Origin: Welwitschia mirabilis | Taxonomy: Eukaryota; Gnetophyta; Gnetopsida; Welwitschiales | Length of the DNA: 64,000 nt | Direction of reading: 5' to 3' | Assembly: GCA_051453625.1 (NCBI GenBank) | Contig: JBOZIK010000001.1 | Span: 57,338,575 to 57,402,574 of the forward strand | In this document: positions 34,564 through 45,300 of the stretch, piece by piece | Layout of the letters: each line of letters starts with the position of its first letter | Position numbering within the stretch: position 1 is the first letter of the stretch | Notes under the pieces: generated by a model | Database searches by the model: none | What the model was told of the DNA's origin: nothing | Seen by the model: only the letters and a program-made list of their open reading frames with translations | Position numbers and translations under genes: made by a program

Positions 34564-35136
34564 AACCCCCCTATGACTTTCCTCTCCATCTTCGATGCAT
34601 CGAAAATTCTCATGACAGGAGATCAAAGGAAGGAAGATCCATATCAAGAGTTGCGAAAAGACATTCCCTTAGTAAAGGGCTATGCATCCTCCATTGAGGC
34701 TCAGCTGTTTTATAACCCAGATGCTGGTTCTATTTAATATAAAACTCTTTTTTCATTTATGTAGTTAGTTTTATTAGATGTACTTTACGGTTTATGTTTC
34801 CCTTGATCTGTTGATAGTTTTATTGATGATATAGGTCTTAAGGGAAGCCTTTGTTAAGGCTAAATGAAAGTAGTCTAGATTCATTTTGCATTGCATTTAG
34901 ATTTAGTTTCATTCACATTTGCATTACATCTTTATTTTCTACATTGTTCTTAAAATTTGATTACAATATTCTTTTTAGAAATTAATCCTCATACTTCTCA
35001 GCCTTCAACAGATTATGACACTTAGGTTAAATTCCTCTATATTAGTATATTGTGTTATGTAAATATCTATTTTTAGTTGTGAATGACAGGATCTTCATGA
35101 GCATAATCTTTTACACAAATACGTACTGTAACATGT

Positions 35137-35154
35137 TGGTGCTGTTGTTGGGGA
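35137..35154 (+). other. Primer-binding site, degraded tRNA-Asp type
   Basis: TGGTGCTGTTGTTGGGGA differs from the Asp-type site usual in Athila/Tat elements (TGGCGCCGTTGCCGGGGA) only by four C-to-T changes. It starts three bases after the LTR end. Confidence 0.8.
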
Positions 35155-35990
35155 AGGCTGCTGAGAAGCACAAGGGCTATCATTGTTTGGTTAGTAAATC
35201 AGATTTCTATTTAGTTATTTGTCTATAGTAACATTATATTCTTAATTAGGAATTTTTAGTTTTTGGTTTCTTATAGTCTGTAATAATAGTTGTAGTTCTC
35301 CCCGTCATCCCAACAATGTCATGGACGATCACTCATTTTCTTTTTTTTTCCTTTTGTTTTTGGATTTTGAATTGTAGTTTTCGATTAACATAATAATATT
35401 TTTGTCATCTTATATGTCATCTGCACGACTAGAAGGATGACTGTGTGTGTGTATTTTTTTCTTTTGACTTTCTAGTCTATTGAATTTCTATTTTTTGTTT
35501 TCTATGTTTGTCATCTCCTATGTCATCCCCATGACAGTCAGGACNNNNNNNNNNNNNNNNNNNNNNNNNNNNNNNNNNNNNNCTATTTGTAGGATGCTGT
35601 GACATGGTCAGTTCAGGAAAGAAATATTAGAGATAAAGACTATTATTATAGAAAAACATCAGAGAAGTACTAGTAAACTTCAAAATCGAATTAGAAAACA
35701 ACCTCTAGATGCATATAATATCCATTCTAAATTTATTTTTTTTTGAATCAGATCTTATTAAAGAAAATCTTGCAGAAAAAAATTTAGAAGAATAAAATTA
35801 GTTTACAATATCGAGCACTACCCAAAATCAAAAGCAAGTTATAGCATCTTCAACCCCTGGTCCCAATGCAAACCTNNNNNNNNNNNNNNNNNNNNNNNNN
35901 NNNNNNNNNNNNNNNNNNNNNNNNNNNNNNNNNNNNNNNNNNNNNNNNNNNNNNNNNNNNNNNNNNNNNNNNNNNAAACCTTACCCTAAG
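35155..35990 (+). other. Leader with palindromic motifs and two gaps
   Basis: Untranslated leader before gag. Three more copies of the motif GTCATCC...ATGAC...GGATGAC lie at 35304-35332, 35416-35441 and 35522-35544. N gaps occupy 35545-35582 (38 bases) and 35876-35975 (100 bases). The second appears false: AAACCT stands on both sides, and the third element reads straight through the matching place near 60105. Confidence 0.65.
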
Positions 35991-36039
35991 GGAATTACTA
36001 TAAAATAAAAAATGAGAGATCTAAAATCCTTTCGATCTA

Positions 36040-36910
36040 CCCTCAGGAGATGATTTTGAGTTAAAGAACCTAAATGCCTATCTAATATTTAGTGGTGAAT
36101 ACGATGAGGATCCCTTCCAATACATTACAGATATATAAAAATTAATTCTTACCTCTAGAAATGGAAAGAAGAGGATTAGGGATAGAACATACATGGTAAT
36201 ATTTACCATGATATTAAAGGAAAGAGCAATACTTTAGTTAAAAACTATATGATACAAAACTTTAAAGTCTTAAAATCAAGTCTAGGAAGCTTTCATTAAA
36301 CGATTGATAAGTGAAGTAACCATTAGAAAAAGGAAAAAGGAAGTGACAAACTTTCAACAACAACCAAATGAAGATTATGCTTCCACATATGAACGCTTTT
36401 TTATAGCAACCCACTCTAATCCAGCAGATGCCTTTACATGGGAATAACTAGTTAACTACTTTTATAGTGGGATAAACTATGAAACAAAACAACTTGTAGA
36501 CTTTTCTTGTGGTGGAATCCTTATGAATCTCACATTAGACAATTCTTGGAAAATATTAAAAAAACTTATGGAGGTAAGACAAACTTGGCTAACATCAAAA
36601 GAAAACTGCACTGTAGTAGAAATCCTCAAAGATTTAAAAGAGGTTAATCAGGAAAAGGAGATGGAACAAAACCTACAAAACTAATTAGAGATTTCACAAT
36701 ATCTCTAGATAAGTATGTTGAAATGATCTTAGATGCCAAATTAGCAACTGAGAAGAATGTTGTGCCAACATGTAACTTATGTAAGGACAATTATCACATT
36801 ACCAAGGATTGTCCACTATTGCGAATATACAAAAAGAAAAGCCATGACAAAGTTTACACTTTCAATCAAACATTTCCAAACTTCAAAAATCAAAATGAAG
36901 AATAACCTAT
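36040..36910 (+). pseudogene. gag remnant of the 34-kb element with intact zinc knuckle
   Basis: The frame reads 'LNAYLIFSGEYDEDPFQYI' near 36070-36128, then 'EVTNFQQQPNEDYASTYERF' near 36340-36400 and 'LVNYFYSGINYETKQLVDFS' near 36450-36510. These are the capsid landmarks of Athila/Tat gag. The zinc knuckle at 36771-36812 is complete, C-N-L-C-K-D-N-Y-H-I-T-K-D-C, inside an open frame of 60 residues (36723-36905). Gag packages element RNA. In-frame stops are fewer than in the 12-kb element but enough to inactivate it. No credible start codon can be chosen. Confidence 0.85.
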
Positions 36911-37544
36911 GTTCAATACACCTTTTTAAAATAATTTTTAACCTTTTAAAAATTGATTCAAAAATTTAAACTTTTAACTGAGTCCATCAAATTTCCAACA
37001 TCAAGATGATTCTCTTCAAAACTCTATTATTAACCTTATAAAATTATAAGAAAAACAAAATTCCAACATTAAAAACTTGGTAAACTTCCTTCAACAAACT
37101 GTGTTAGCAAATCAAAGATCACAAGGATCATTGGTAATACAACCTCTTCCAAATCCCAATGAAGTAATAAGAGACTATAAGATTATAATACAAAGTTCTC
37201 ATGAATTAAATTCTCCTCCTTGTAAAGCATCAAACTCCCAAAATGACACTCAAAATTATGAGGAAGAAGAGGACATCAAAATATTAGAAGATTATAACTT
37301 CCCTTCTCTTGGTAAAAATAAAAAAAAAGAAAATTCTTCACAAAAGCAATCAGCTTTTAACTTTTAATGAAAATATCAAAGCCTTGATGAAAAATGGGAG
37401 TATAAAATTATCCTTCTGGAAAATTTTGCAACAAGATCTAGGGTACTTAAAGCTATGGAAAGACTTAACAAGAAGAAAACAAAAACTAATTATTCCTAGT
37501 AGAGTCTTTTTAGTTCAATCCCTTATGAATTTAATGTTATAAAA
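36911..37544 (+). pseudogene. gag-protease linker of the 34-kb element
   Basis: An open frame at 37077-37367 (96 residues) contains 'LQQTVLANQRSQGSL' and an acidic stretch ending 'YNFPSLG'. A second frame, 37309-37542, carries 'LSFWKILQQDLGYLKLWKDL' and 'RRKQK', which match the usual linker before Athila/Tat protease ('P-L-L-E-A...K-F-L-K-D...K-K-R-K'). The third element has the same blocks at about 61795-62050 and 62100-62240, so this is a conserved family feature. A frameshift separates the two frames. Confidence 0.75.
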
Positions 37545-38145
37545 ATCTCCAAAATTTAAGGATTCAAGGGCAGTAATGGTAAATGTCATATTAGAGGGAA
37601 AAAAAGATTAGAAAATCTTTAATCAACATTGAAGTAATTGTTTACATCATGCCATTACGTATTTGTAAAAGAATTGGTTTATAAGGTAGAATAGAGCCTA
37701 CTCAAATTCTTTTAGAGTTAGTGGATACTTTAGTTAAGAAATCCTTAGGGGTCATCAAAGATTTAGTGATTTAAATTAAAGAGCCTATTACCTAATAGAT
37801 GTGGTTATCATAGAGTTCAAACATAATAGTGGTTATCCACTACTTCTAAGATAAGCTTTCTGTGCGACAGTCCACTACATTATTGATACTAAAATGGGGA
37901 TGATTGAGTGTTACCTAGGAAATAAAAAGTTTATAATTAGAGTATTTGATGTAGCTGAGAAAGACCTAGATGATGAAATGGACATAGAAAGTAAAATCAG
38001 ACCAACTTTATTCTTACAACATCATTTCCTTGAAGAAAGAGAGCTGATATTACACGAGCCTATATTTTATAATAACCCACTTAAGATTAAGAACGTAGAA
38101 GCTTTTGATACATCCAACTTTGGGCATGACTTTTTAGATTAAAAT
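37545..38145 (+). pseudogene. Aspartic protease remnant, 34-kb element
   Basis: The active-site segment reads S-L-I-N-I-E-V-I-V-Y-I-M-P at about 37616-37654, where the family has L-L-D-L-G-A-S-V-N-x-L-P; the catalytic Asp is Asn (codon 37625-37627). 'RIEPTQILLELVDTLVKK' follows, then 'GYPLLLR*AF' near 37831-37860, a damaged form of G-Y-P-L-I-L-G-R-x-F. The last part is an open frame of 82 residues (37894-38142) starting 'MGMIECYLGNKKFIIRVFD'. The domain would cleave gag-pol, but this copy lacks the catalytic residue and has stops. Confidence 0.82.
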
Positions 38146-38184
38146 GAAAAATAAATAGAATCCTTAGATTGCAAGAAAGTCTAA

Positions 38185-38460
38185 TTATTAAATAAAAACT
38201 CATACCTTGAGGGAGATTGTCCACTACATGAGTTAGAGATTAAAAATTTTAGTTTAAATCTGAAAAGTCTTCCTAGTGGACTAAAATATACTTCTTTGTA
38301 ATGATCAAAATAAAACTTTCATAATTAATGAAAATCTCTTCCTTGAATAATATTCAACATTAATATTTCTTTTGAATTCCAAAATTCATACTCTAGTATG
38401 GTTTCATAAAGATTTATCTGCTATCCTTCTTTTCCTTCAATTGATTTAACTCAAAAATAA
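38185..38460 (+). pseudogene. Protease-reverse transcriptase junction, 34-kb element
   Basis: 'LHELEIKNFSLNLKSLPSGLKY' type text is readable near 38220-38290, followed by 'IHTLVWFHKDLSAI' near 38385-38425. These are the blocks that precede Tat/Athila reverse transcriptase. The palm and catalytic motifs never appear, so the coding sequence stops here. Confidence 0.65.
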
Positions 38461-38689
38461 TTGTATACCTTTTATCTTTTATCAATTAATGAATATTTGG
38501 TTTGGGTTTTATTTCTCTAAAAGAATGTAATGTTCTAAGATCATAAAAACAAATCCTTCCTTTTTTCTTTCTTTTTAGTAAAAGTATTAAATAGATTTTA
38601 TGATTTGAATAAAATTTATTTATTTTGGTATTCCCTTTTTTGCTCTTATTTTTTGATGATTTTGATCTATGGTTAGGTCCTTATTTTTT

Positions 38690-38790
38690 CCTTTTAAGAA
38701 AGTACATTCTAATGGCCCTATTGATATTTCTGACTTAATCACTAAAGAAATTTAGAATGTTAATAAGCAAAGATTGGAAATATCTAAGCA
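38690..38790 (+). pseudogene. Integrase C-terminal remnant after pol deletion
   Basis: 'GPYFFLFKKVHSNGPIDISD' and 'NVNKQRLEIS' correspond to the G-P-Y...V-N-G-Q-R-L end of Athila/Tat integrase. It lies only about 250 bases after the start of the reverse transcriptase region, which shows a deletion of about 3 kb relative to a full element. The open frame at 38821-39021 has no recognised content. Confidence 0.7.
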
Positions 38791-40348
38791 ACCTTCTGAT
38801 TTTTCTATTAGATTTTTTATTTGAAGGCCATTATGATTTTACTTGATCATCTTTCAAACAATACTTATGTATTTATTTCCATGACTAATCTTTTGACTTG
38901 GGAAATTTACAGTGGTAAGATTGGATTCATTAATATTAAAGATATTTACATGTTTATGAACTTCAATTTAAAGGAAGATGCTTCATTTTTAATGAATTTT
39001 TCAATGATGAAAAGGTCTTAGATTATTTAAGGGTTTCTTTTCTATCTTTATCTTATTACTTCACTTTTGTTTTTTAAAGTGTTTGGTCATGTGAATTTTT
39101 TAATTATGTTTGAAAAAAAAAAAAAAAAAACAAAGAGTTGAAATAAGACCATGGCGTTTTATATTTGAGATATCTCAAAAACATGGTCATCATGATGTCC
39201 TACCGCAAGTACATTGGGGTAAATTTTTGTGAAAGGGGCCTTTAGCAATGTAATATGATAACTATGGGAACTCCACTGGGGGATTAGTTGGCCATGATTT
39301 CTAGGTCCTTACTTCTCTTACTATGGTTGAACTCCCCTCATCATGGATAGTTAGATAATAAAATAATAAAAATATGAAGGCTATGGAATTAGTGGTATTC
39401 CTGGTATCATCAAAACCATTGCTTGTTTCCTAGAATATGTGTCTTCCACATGATCCTTTCATTTCTTAACATTTAGGTGTTTGTTTTGAGATGTGAGTAG
39501 GTGAGTTTATTTTCAAGTAACTCTTTGGTCTTATCATTTATTTTTTAAATCATTTGATTTTTAGCATCATCATGACCACTGCCTCATCAAATGAAATTTT
39601 TTATACATTAAGTCATGAATTTTAAAATCAAGTGATGTTATGATTTATTTCATGGAAGTCTGTTATGTTAAAATTTTGGGTAGGTAGGCTACCTTCTTTA
39701 TGTTACCTTATGTCCATTATTTTTGTTTTCTTTTGTTGTTTGGTAAGTTATTTGACAGTCATTTCCATATTTACTTATCATTTTAGGACTTCAACATTTA
39801 AAGCTTTTCTTGCCTAGTTTTTAATAAAGAGTTCAATTTCCTTAATAATTTTGTGATGTTTGTTTTTAGTCTCTTGGAGTTCTCAATGCTGCCCATAATT
39901 ACTTTGTGATAGAACATTTTTTTTACTTGTTAGAATATTTCATACATCTATATTTTTCAAATATGATATTTCGTTACTCAGCTTTGCACTTAATTTAAAA
40001 ATTTGTCCAAATTCAAAAACATCCATCATATGCCTTCTTACTTCCATCTACTTTCTTTTCTTTATTAACCAACACGAGATGTATTTTTTTCCTCCGAGAT
40101 AGGGGAGGGGATAGGACTCATTTTCATAGCTTATTTTTATAATTTTTTAAGTTATTTCAAAGCTTTCATAAAACATAATTTTAAAATTTTCGTACACATG
40201 ATGTGTAACTTATTATTTTGCTATGAGATGTATTTTATGATCCTATTCTATAATTTCCAGATTGATTTTTTATAAAATAAATTAGCTCATATTTGTGATT
40301 TATCACCTGGTTTTTATCAGGAACTCACAAAGGCTAAGTAAGGATCTA
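38791..40348 (+). other. 3' non-coding region of the 34-kb element
   Basis: No coding signal. An A-run is at 39113-39130, and a purine tract (GATAGGGGAGGGGATAGGA) at about 40099-40117 is too far from the 3' LTR to be its primer. The shared cassette at 39200-39303 is described separately. Confidence 0.5.
39200..39303 (+). repeat. Single copy of the post-integrase cassette
   Basis: Matches the tandem pair at 11562-11786: 'AAGTACATTGGGG', 'GGGGCCTTTAG', 'AATATGATAACT', 'GAACTCCA', 'TTGGCCATGAT' and 'CTAG'. It is the same distance class downstream of integrase in both elements. Confidence 0.8.
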
Positions 40349-41423
40349 TGATGCATTGTCAATTTGTGTATATTTTGCAAAACATTATATAGGTTTAGAT
40401 GTAATTTTGAATATTTTGGAGAATTGATGGAAGATCTCAAAAATGTTCAATTCTAGGCATGATTTGAGGCATTTAAGGCACATTTTGATATACATAGCTT
40501 TGGAGGAAGATTACTAATGGAAAAAGGATAGATTCTTTTCACTTAGATGAACAAAGAAGATTAGCATCTCATCTATCATCCCCAAGACAGGCAGGACAGT
40601 GGCATTACACATGCCACATTGGATGCTGACATGGACTGAAGATAGTACTACTAAATCATGCTTTGTAAAAGGCTGTCATCCCTTATATTATTTGAATGAT
40701 GAGTAGGACAACCACTGTAATGTTTGACTCATCATCTCCTTGATCATCCCCATGATAGCTAGGATGATAGTTTTAACTGCTAGCCGAACTTTGTCTATTT
40801 CATCTGTTTCTTTCTTGTAATTAAGCATGTTTTGCAGTACCTTTTACGTGTTAATTTCGTTTCTTAACCCTATAAATAAGACCATTCTTTGATTCTCCTC
40901 TTCATCTCTAATGCACCAAAAATTCTCATGATAGGAGATTGAAGGGTAGGAGATCCATCTTGAGAGCTGCAGAAAGATGTTTCCTTGGTGAAGGGTTGTG
41001 TGTCCTTCATTGAGGCTCAGCTATTTTGTAACCTAGATGTTGATTCTATATAAGATAAAACTATATTTTAATTTATGCATTTAGTTCTGTTAGATGTTCT
41101 TTATGGTTTATGTTGCCCTTGATCTAGTAACAGTTTCATTGGTGATATAGGGCTTCAGAGCATCCTTTGTTAAGGCTAAAAGAAATTAGTTTAGATTCAT
41201 TTTGCATTGCATATTTATTTTTTTACATTGTTTTTAAAATTTAATTATGATATTATTTTTAAAAATCAATCCTCATACTTCTCTCATAAGTCTTTGACGG
41301 ATTACGACATTCGGGTTAACTCCCATCTATATTAATTTGTTGTGTTGTGCATATATCTATTTTTAGTTATGAATGACAGGATCTTCGTGTGCATAATCAT
41401 TTATACAAATATGCACTGCAGCA
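40349..41423 (+). repeat. 3' LTR of the 34-kb Tat/Athila element
   Basis: Starts TGATGCATTG and ends ACTGCAGCA, followed by TTCCA. It carries the TATA box at 40871 and two clear palindromic motifs. Confidence 0.9.
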
Positions 41424-41429
41424 TTCCAC

Positions 41430-42289
41430 ACTGAGGATTTCCATAAATAATTCAAGAATATCAAAGATAAGAATATTAAATTATGAAGTAAACATTAAGC
41501 ATAAAAGTTTTATACATAGTTAATACATTATTCTAAAAAATTAAATTTCCTAAGTTCAAATTCATGGAGTAACCTTTTCGAATAAATTACATGTCTTTTT
41601 GTCTTTTGGCTTTACTTCTTTAGTTATGGTTATACTCACCTAGAATTTTTCCAATGCTATTATCTTAACATTTTTTGCATAGATAATTACTAATTTGAAT
41701 ATTTTCCTATACTAATTTAAATAAAAAGAGAATTTAGTACATCTTCCACTTAGAATAACTAGCTAATATGGTAAAACCAATTATGAAATATTTTGGTAAA
41801 GGCTTAGAATTCCTTTTATTCATTAAATTTTTAAAAATTACTCATCACCTTTACTCAGGGCAGTAAAATAATGGTTAAAATAATACCATAATAATTTGGA
41901 CAATATCAAGACTCATACATTAAACTTTGTTATTTAGAATTAGTTAGGAAAAAATTAGATATTACTTAAGTTGATCTTTAAAATTAAGCCAAGTAATATA
42001 AAAGTAAACTATAAAAATAGAAAATATGCATAAGTTATAGTATACTTCTTAGTTAACTTAATGTTTAAATAATGAACTAAAATTTAGCAATTTTAAGTTA
42101 TCTTTTAATAAATTTCTTAAAATAGAAAAGCATGCTTATGTTCTTAATAATTTATTTACTATTACTATTAATAGTATTATTATTTTTAAATAATTCACTA
42201 CTAGACTTATTATTATTGATTATTTTTTAACATTTATTCATTTTTCTAATTAATCTAGAAAGTTTCCTAATCTTGGAAGAACGTACACA
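41430..42289 (-). repeat. Chromovirus LTR copy on the minus strand
   Basis: The right half (about 41930-42289) is the reverse complement of about 1865-2220. On the minus strand it begins TGTGTACG. The left half has no match to the first copy and may belong to the same LTR where the first copy is truncated, or to something else. No chromovirus coding sequence adjoins it, so a solo LTR is likely. The 34-kb element sits at its left side. Confidence 0.6.
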
Positions 42290-43779
42290 TGATAGTCATA
42301 CTATGTTACATATGTTATGCATCATTCTGCATTTTGAATGATTTTGAGCATGAAACATAAGTAATCATTCAATCTTATGCTCTTAATACTTAAATTTCTT
42401 TAATATTCCCTTTTCTAATTATTATTTTATAGCTTTTTATTTCTTATATTAAGATTATACATGGTTTATTTATAATCACTTATATTAATATTATACATGA
42501 CTAAATTATATTCATCTCTAAGTGTGCTAATCCAAGATAATAGCCATCTCCACTTTGAAGAAAATGCACATATTAAGTAGGATAATAGGCTTATAAGGAT
42601 ACATATTACATATTTTATTACCATCAATGATAAAGGAAAAGATTGTTACACCTCCTTATTGTTACTTGATAACCAACCAAATCTTCCATTAAGTTACTAA
42701 TGTTGTAAAGTATTACAGGATCTATTGAAATCCTAGTAACTAAAATAAAAAGAATTATTAACTAAATCATAAGGACCATAGCATAAAAAAGATAATAACT
42801 AATAGTAAATCTAATTAAAAAATTTGGTAAAAATACTTGGGTGGTTAACAAGTTTATTCTTAGTGGTTAACTACATGCTACTCAAACTTCAAATACATTA
42901 TCTAATTCTCAATTGGTTCTCCACTAGGATTAACTACTTGATTTAAAAAACTTTAAGATTTAAGTTGTGGTTAACTAGATCATCAAAGAATCTTACTACC
43001 TAAAGACTAAATGCACTCCATTTTTTTCATTAAGGGTTTGATTAATCAAGATCAAGAATCAATCAAATAAGAAATGGTTAATACTTAGAAGGAGATTAGC
43101 TAATAGGCCTTTATCCATAACTAAAACTAGCCATTAACAAGCTTACCTAACTATTTATCAAAAGCATTATGAGGCTAATTTATCATTCTAAAAGTTTTAA
43201 CAATTATTTCTAGCATTATGATGATCTACAATAGTCACATTTTACTTATTATAATTAGAAAAACTACTTTATGGATTAAAAACTTTATTATATTTAATTA
43301 AAATGATATAACTATAATGTCTAGTCTTTTCATCTTATACTATCTCTTATTACATCATATTTACACATTTAACTATCGTACTCTAAGCTATTTGAACTTA
43401 ATTAGAGTTTTAAGAATTGTTGTAAAATCTCATTATAAGATGGAGAACTACTAAAAAATGCCAATGGAGTATGATTAGAGGATATATAAAGTAATAAGTA
43501 CTATAGGCCTATTTTTATTACATTGTACCTTTTCTAATTTTTTGATTGATTATTTAATAGTAAAATAGTAAAAAATTATTTATCTCTTGATTAAATATTT
43601 TTCTAGCTAATTAGTTGATTAGTTATTAGAATTGACTACATTCCACTATAATTGTTATTATGCTAATAGATCTTTAGATATTTAAATTGCAAAAGTCACC
43701 TAAGCTATTCTATTAACCTCTTTCCTCTAGAATATCTAGTCCTAATAGTTATTGAAGTTATATCCCATAATGAATGATA
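42290..43779 (-). other. AT-rich sequence at the 3' side of the older copia element
   Basis: Lies downstream of the copia RNase H on the minus strand, so it should include the 3' untranslated region and LTR. I could not find a matching LTR at the other end (56700-58098), nor TG/CA ends or a polypurine tract. Confidence 0.35.
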
Positions 43780-45300
43780 TTTATCTTTATCATAAGTTAT
43801 AATGTCTTACTAGCATTAATTCTATTAATCAAGATATCTGCACATTCTTCATGATTTAGATTTACTTAAGTGTTACTATTCCTTCTTTTACTTTCTCCTT
43901 GATAAGATAATATTTGGTTTATTTATGCTTTAACTTCTTATGAAGAGTATGCTCTTGAGAAAACATGATGACTGATATGTTTTCTACATACATGTTAATT
44001 AGTATCTCTACTTTAACTTATAGTTGCTTAAATAATTTAAAAATCCATAATACATGTTACATTACATCTCCCATTGACCTACATTTAACCTCTATGGATG
44101 ACAAGGAGATTGATGATTATTTTTCACTTTTCTAATAAATTGGATTTTTTCCATAAAGAATTACACCACCTAAGGTGAATTTTCTATTATTAAAAATTCC
44201 ATTGCAACCAACATAAAAAAAATAATGCAAATTATCATCTTATTTTGGAACTTTAAATCAAACTTTAAAGTTCTTGATAAACACCTTAGAACATGATTCT
44301 AAATTACATGTTTTTATCTATGTTTAGCCATGGATATAATCATAAATGAAGTTAAAAATTCCAAATTAGTTTTAGTATGACATAAATATCTAAAAGGGCC
44401 TATTATGTGATAGTCATCTATATGAATCAGTCCTTATTGAGATACCATTGTTTTTAATTTTTAAGTTAAGAAAAAAATATCTCCCCAGGAATCCCAGATG
44501 AGGGAACCCCGGGAGAGCCGCCAACTCCAACTATTGCTCATGTTAATGTATCTTTGTGTTATGCAGGCCATATTTATTCATGTTGGCTTTTGCAAATCCA
44601 ATTTGATACACTAGCATCATCTTAGCTAACTTAAATGCTAAGAACATAATTTAAAATGTCTAAATCCTTCATATTCAATTCAAATGTTATTTTTTCTTTT
44701 TTAATTCATTAATTAGTTTTCAAGAGGATGTGAAAAACATAATATCATTTAGAGAGAGTGAGAGGGGCTGGCTGAGAGAGAAGGAAGGAAAGAGAGCATA
44801 ATAATATCACAATTGTTATTCTTGAAATATAATATGAGCTTAAAAATGCATGACTAATAGGTCTTCTTGATTAGATAATCATTAATTATTTTTACTCAAT
44901 CTCTTGATGCTTGTTTTACCTTATATAGGGCCTTCTTTAATTTGCAAAATTTATATTCCTAATCTTGGATGATGTATCATTAATGCTAAAAAATATATAT
45001 ACTCATCCTTTAAATAGCCATTAAGGAATGTAATGTTTGCATTCATTTAATGTATCTTATGTCAACATGTATGGCCAATAGAATCATTAAGTTAATTATC
45101 TTAAAATAATCCAATGATGCAAATATCTCATCATAATCAATATATTTTTTAGGTTTGTAAAATCCAACTAGTAACTTAATATTATGTTTAAGCATTATGA
45201 TTTTTATTTTCTTTAATTTACAAAAAACATTTTCAATCAATAGTTTTTTTATCTTGTGGCTTATCAACTAGCTTCCATAAGTTATTAATCATAATGGCTA
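43780..45300 (-). pseudogene. Older Ty1/copia: reverse transcriptase and RNase H remnant
   Basis: On the minus strand, 'KKYIDYDEIFASLDYFKI' lies at about 45160-45095 within a 74-residue open frame (45043-45267); the copia family has G-x-D-Y-x-E-x-F-A-P-V here. 'CKLKKALYKVKQAS' follows near 44960-44915. 'IGPFRYLCHTKTNLEF' near 44405-44355 and 'LKHK*TKYYLIKEKVKEGIV' near 43925-43865 are the R-Y-L...T-R-P-D and K-H-I-D...I-R-E blocks of copia RNase H. Stops and frameshifts are dense. Its integrase is found at 52960-53540, beyond a second copia element, so this element was split by that insertion. Confidence 0.75.

Larger units (their letters stand above)
34022..35133 (+). repeat. 5' LTR of the 34-kb Tat/Athila element
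   Basis: Aligns with 40349-41423 throughout and more loosely with 58099-59349. It holds three copies of the GTCATCCCCATGACAG-type motif and a TATA box at 34555. Confidence 0.9.
34022..41423 (+). mobile_element. Tat/Athila-type Ty3/gypsy element with pol deleted
   Basis: Two LTRs of about 1.1 kb begin TGATGCA and end in ...CA. The near-match TCCCA/TTCCA flanks the element. A degraded tRNA-Asp-type primer site follows the 5' LTR, then a leader, gag with an intact zinc knuckle, and protease. Sequence jumps from the region just before reverse transcriptase (about 38450) to the last part of integrase (about 38690), so reverse transcriptase, RNase H and most of integrase are missing. The LTR family is the same as at 58099. 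Such a copy could move only with proteins from another element. Confidence 0.9.

Noticed and set aside
34408-34647. 79-residue minus-strand frame in the LTR
   Set aside because: Antisense to the LTR promoter and motif region; not kept open in the 3' LTR or the third element.
39113-39130. A-run that might mark the tail of a LINE or SINE
   Set aside because: It lies inside the 3' region of an LTR element, with no target duplication or upstream LINE/SINE sequence.
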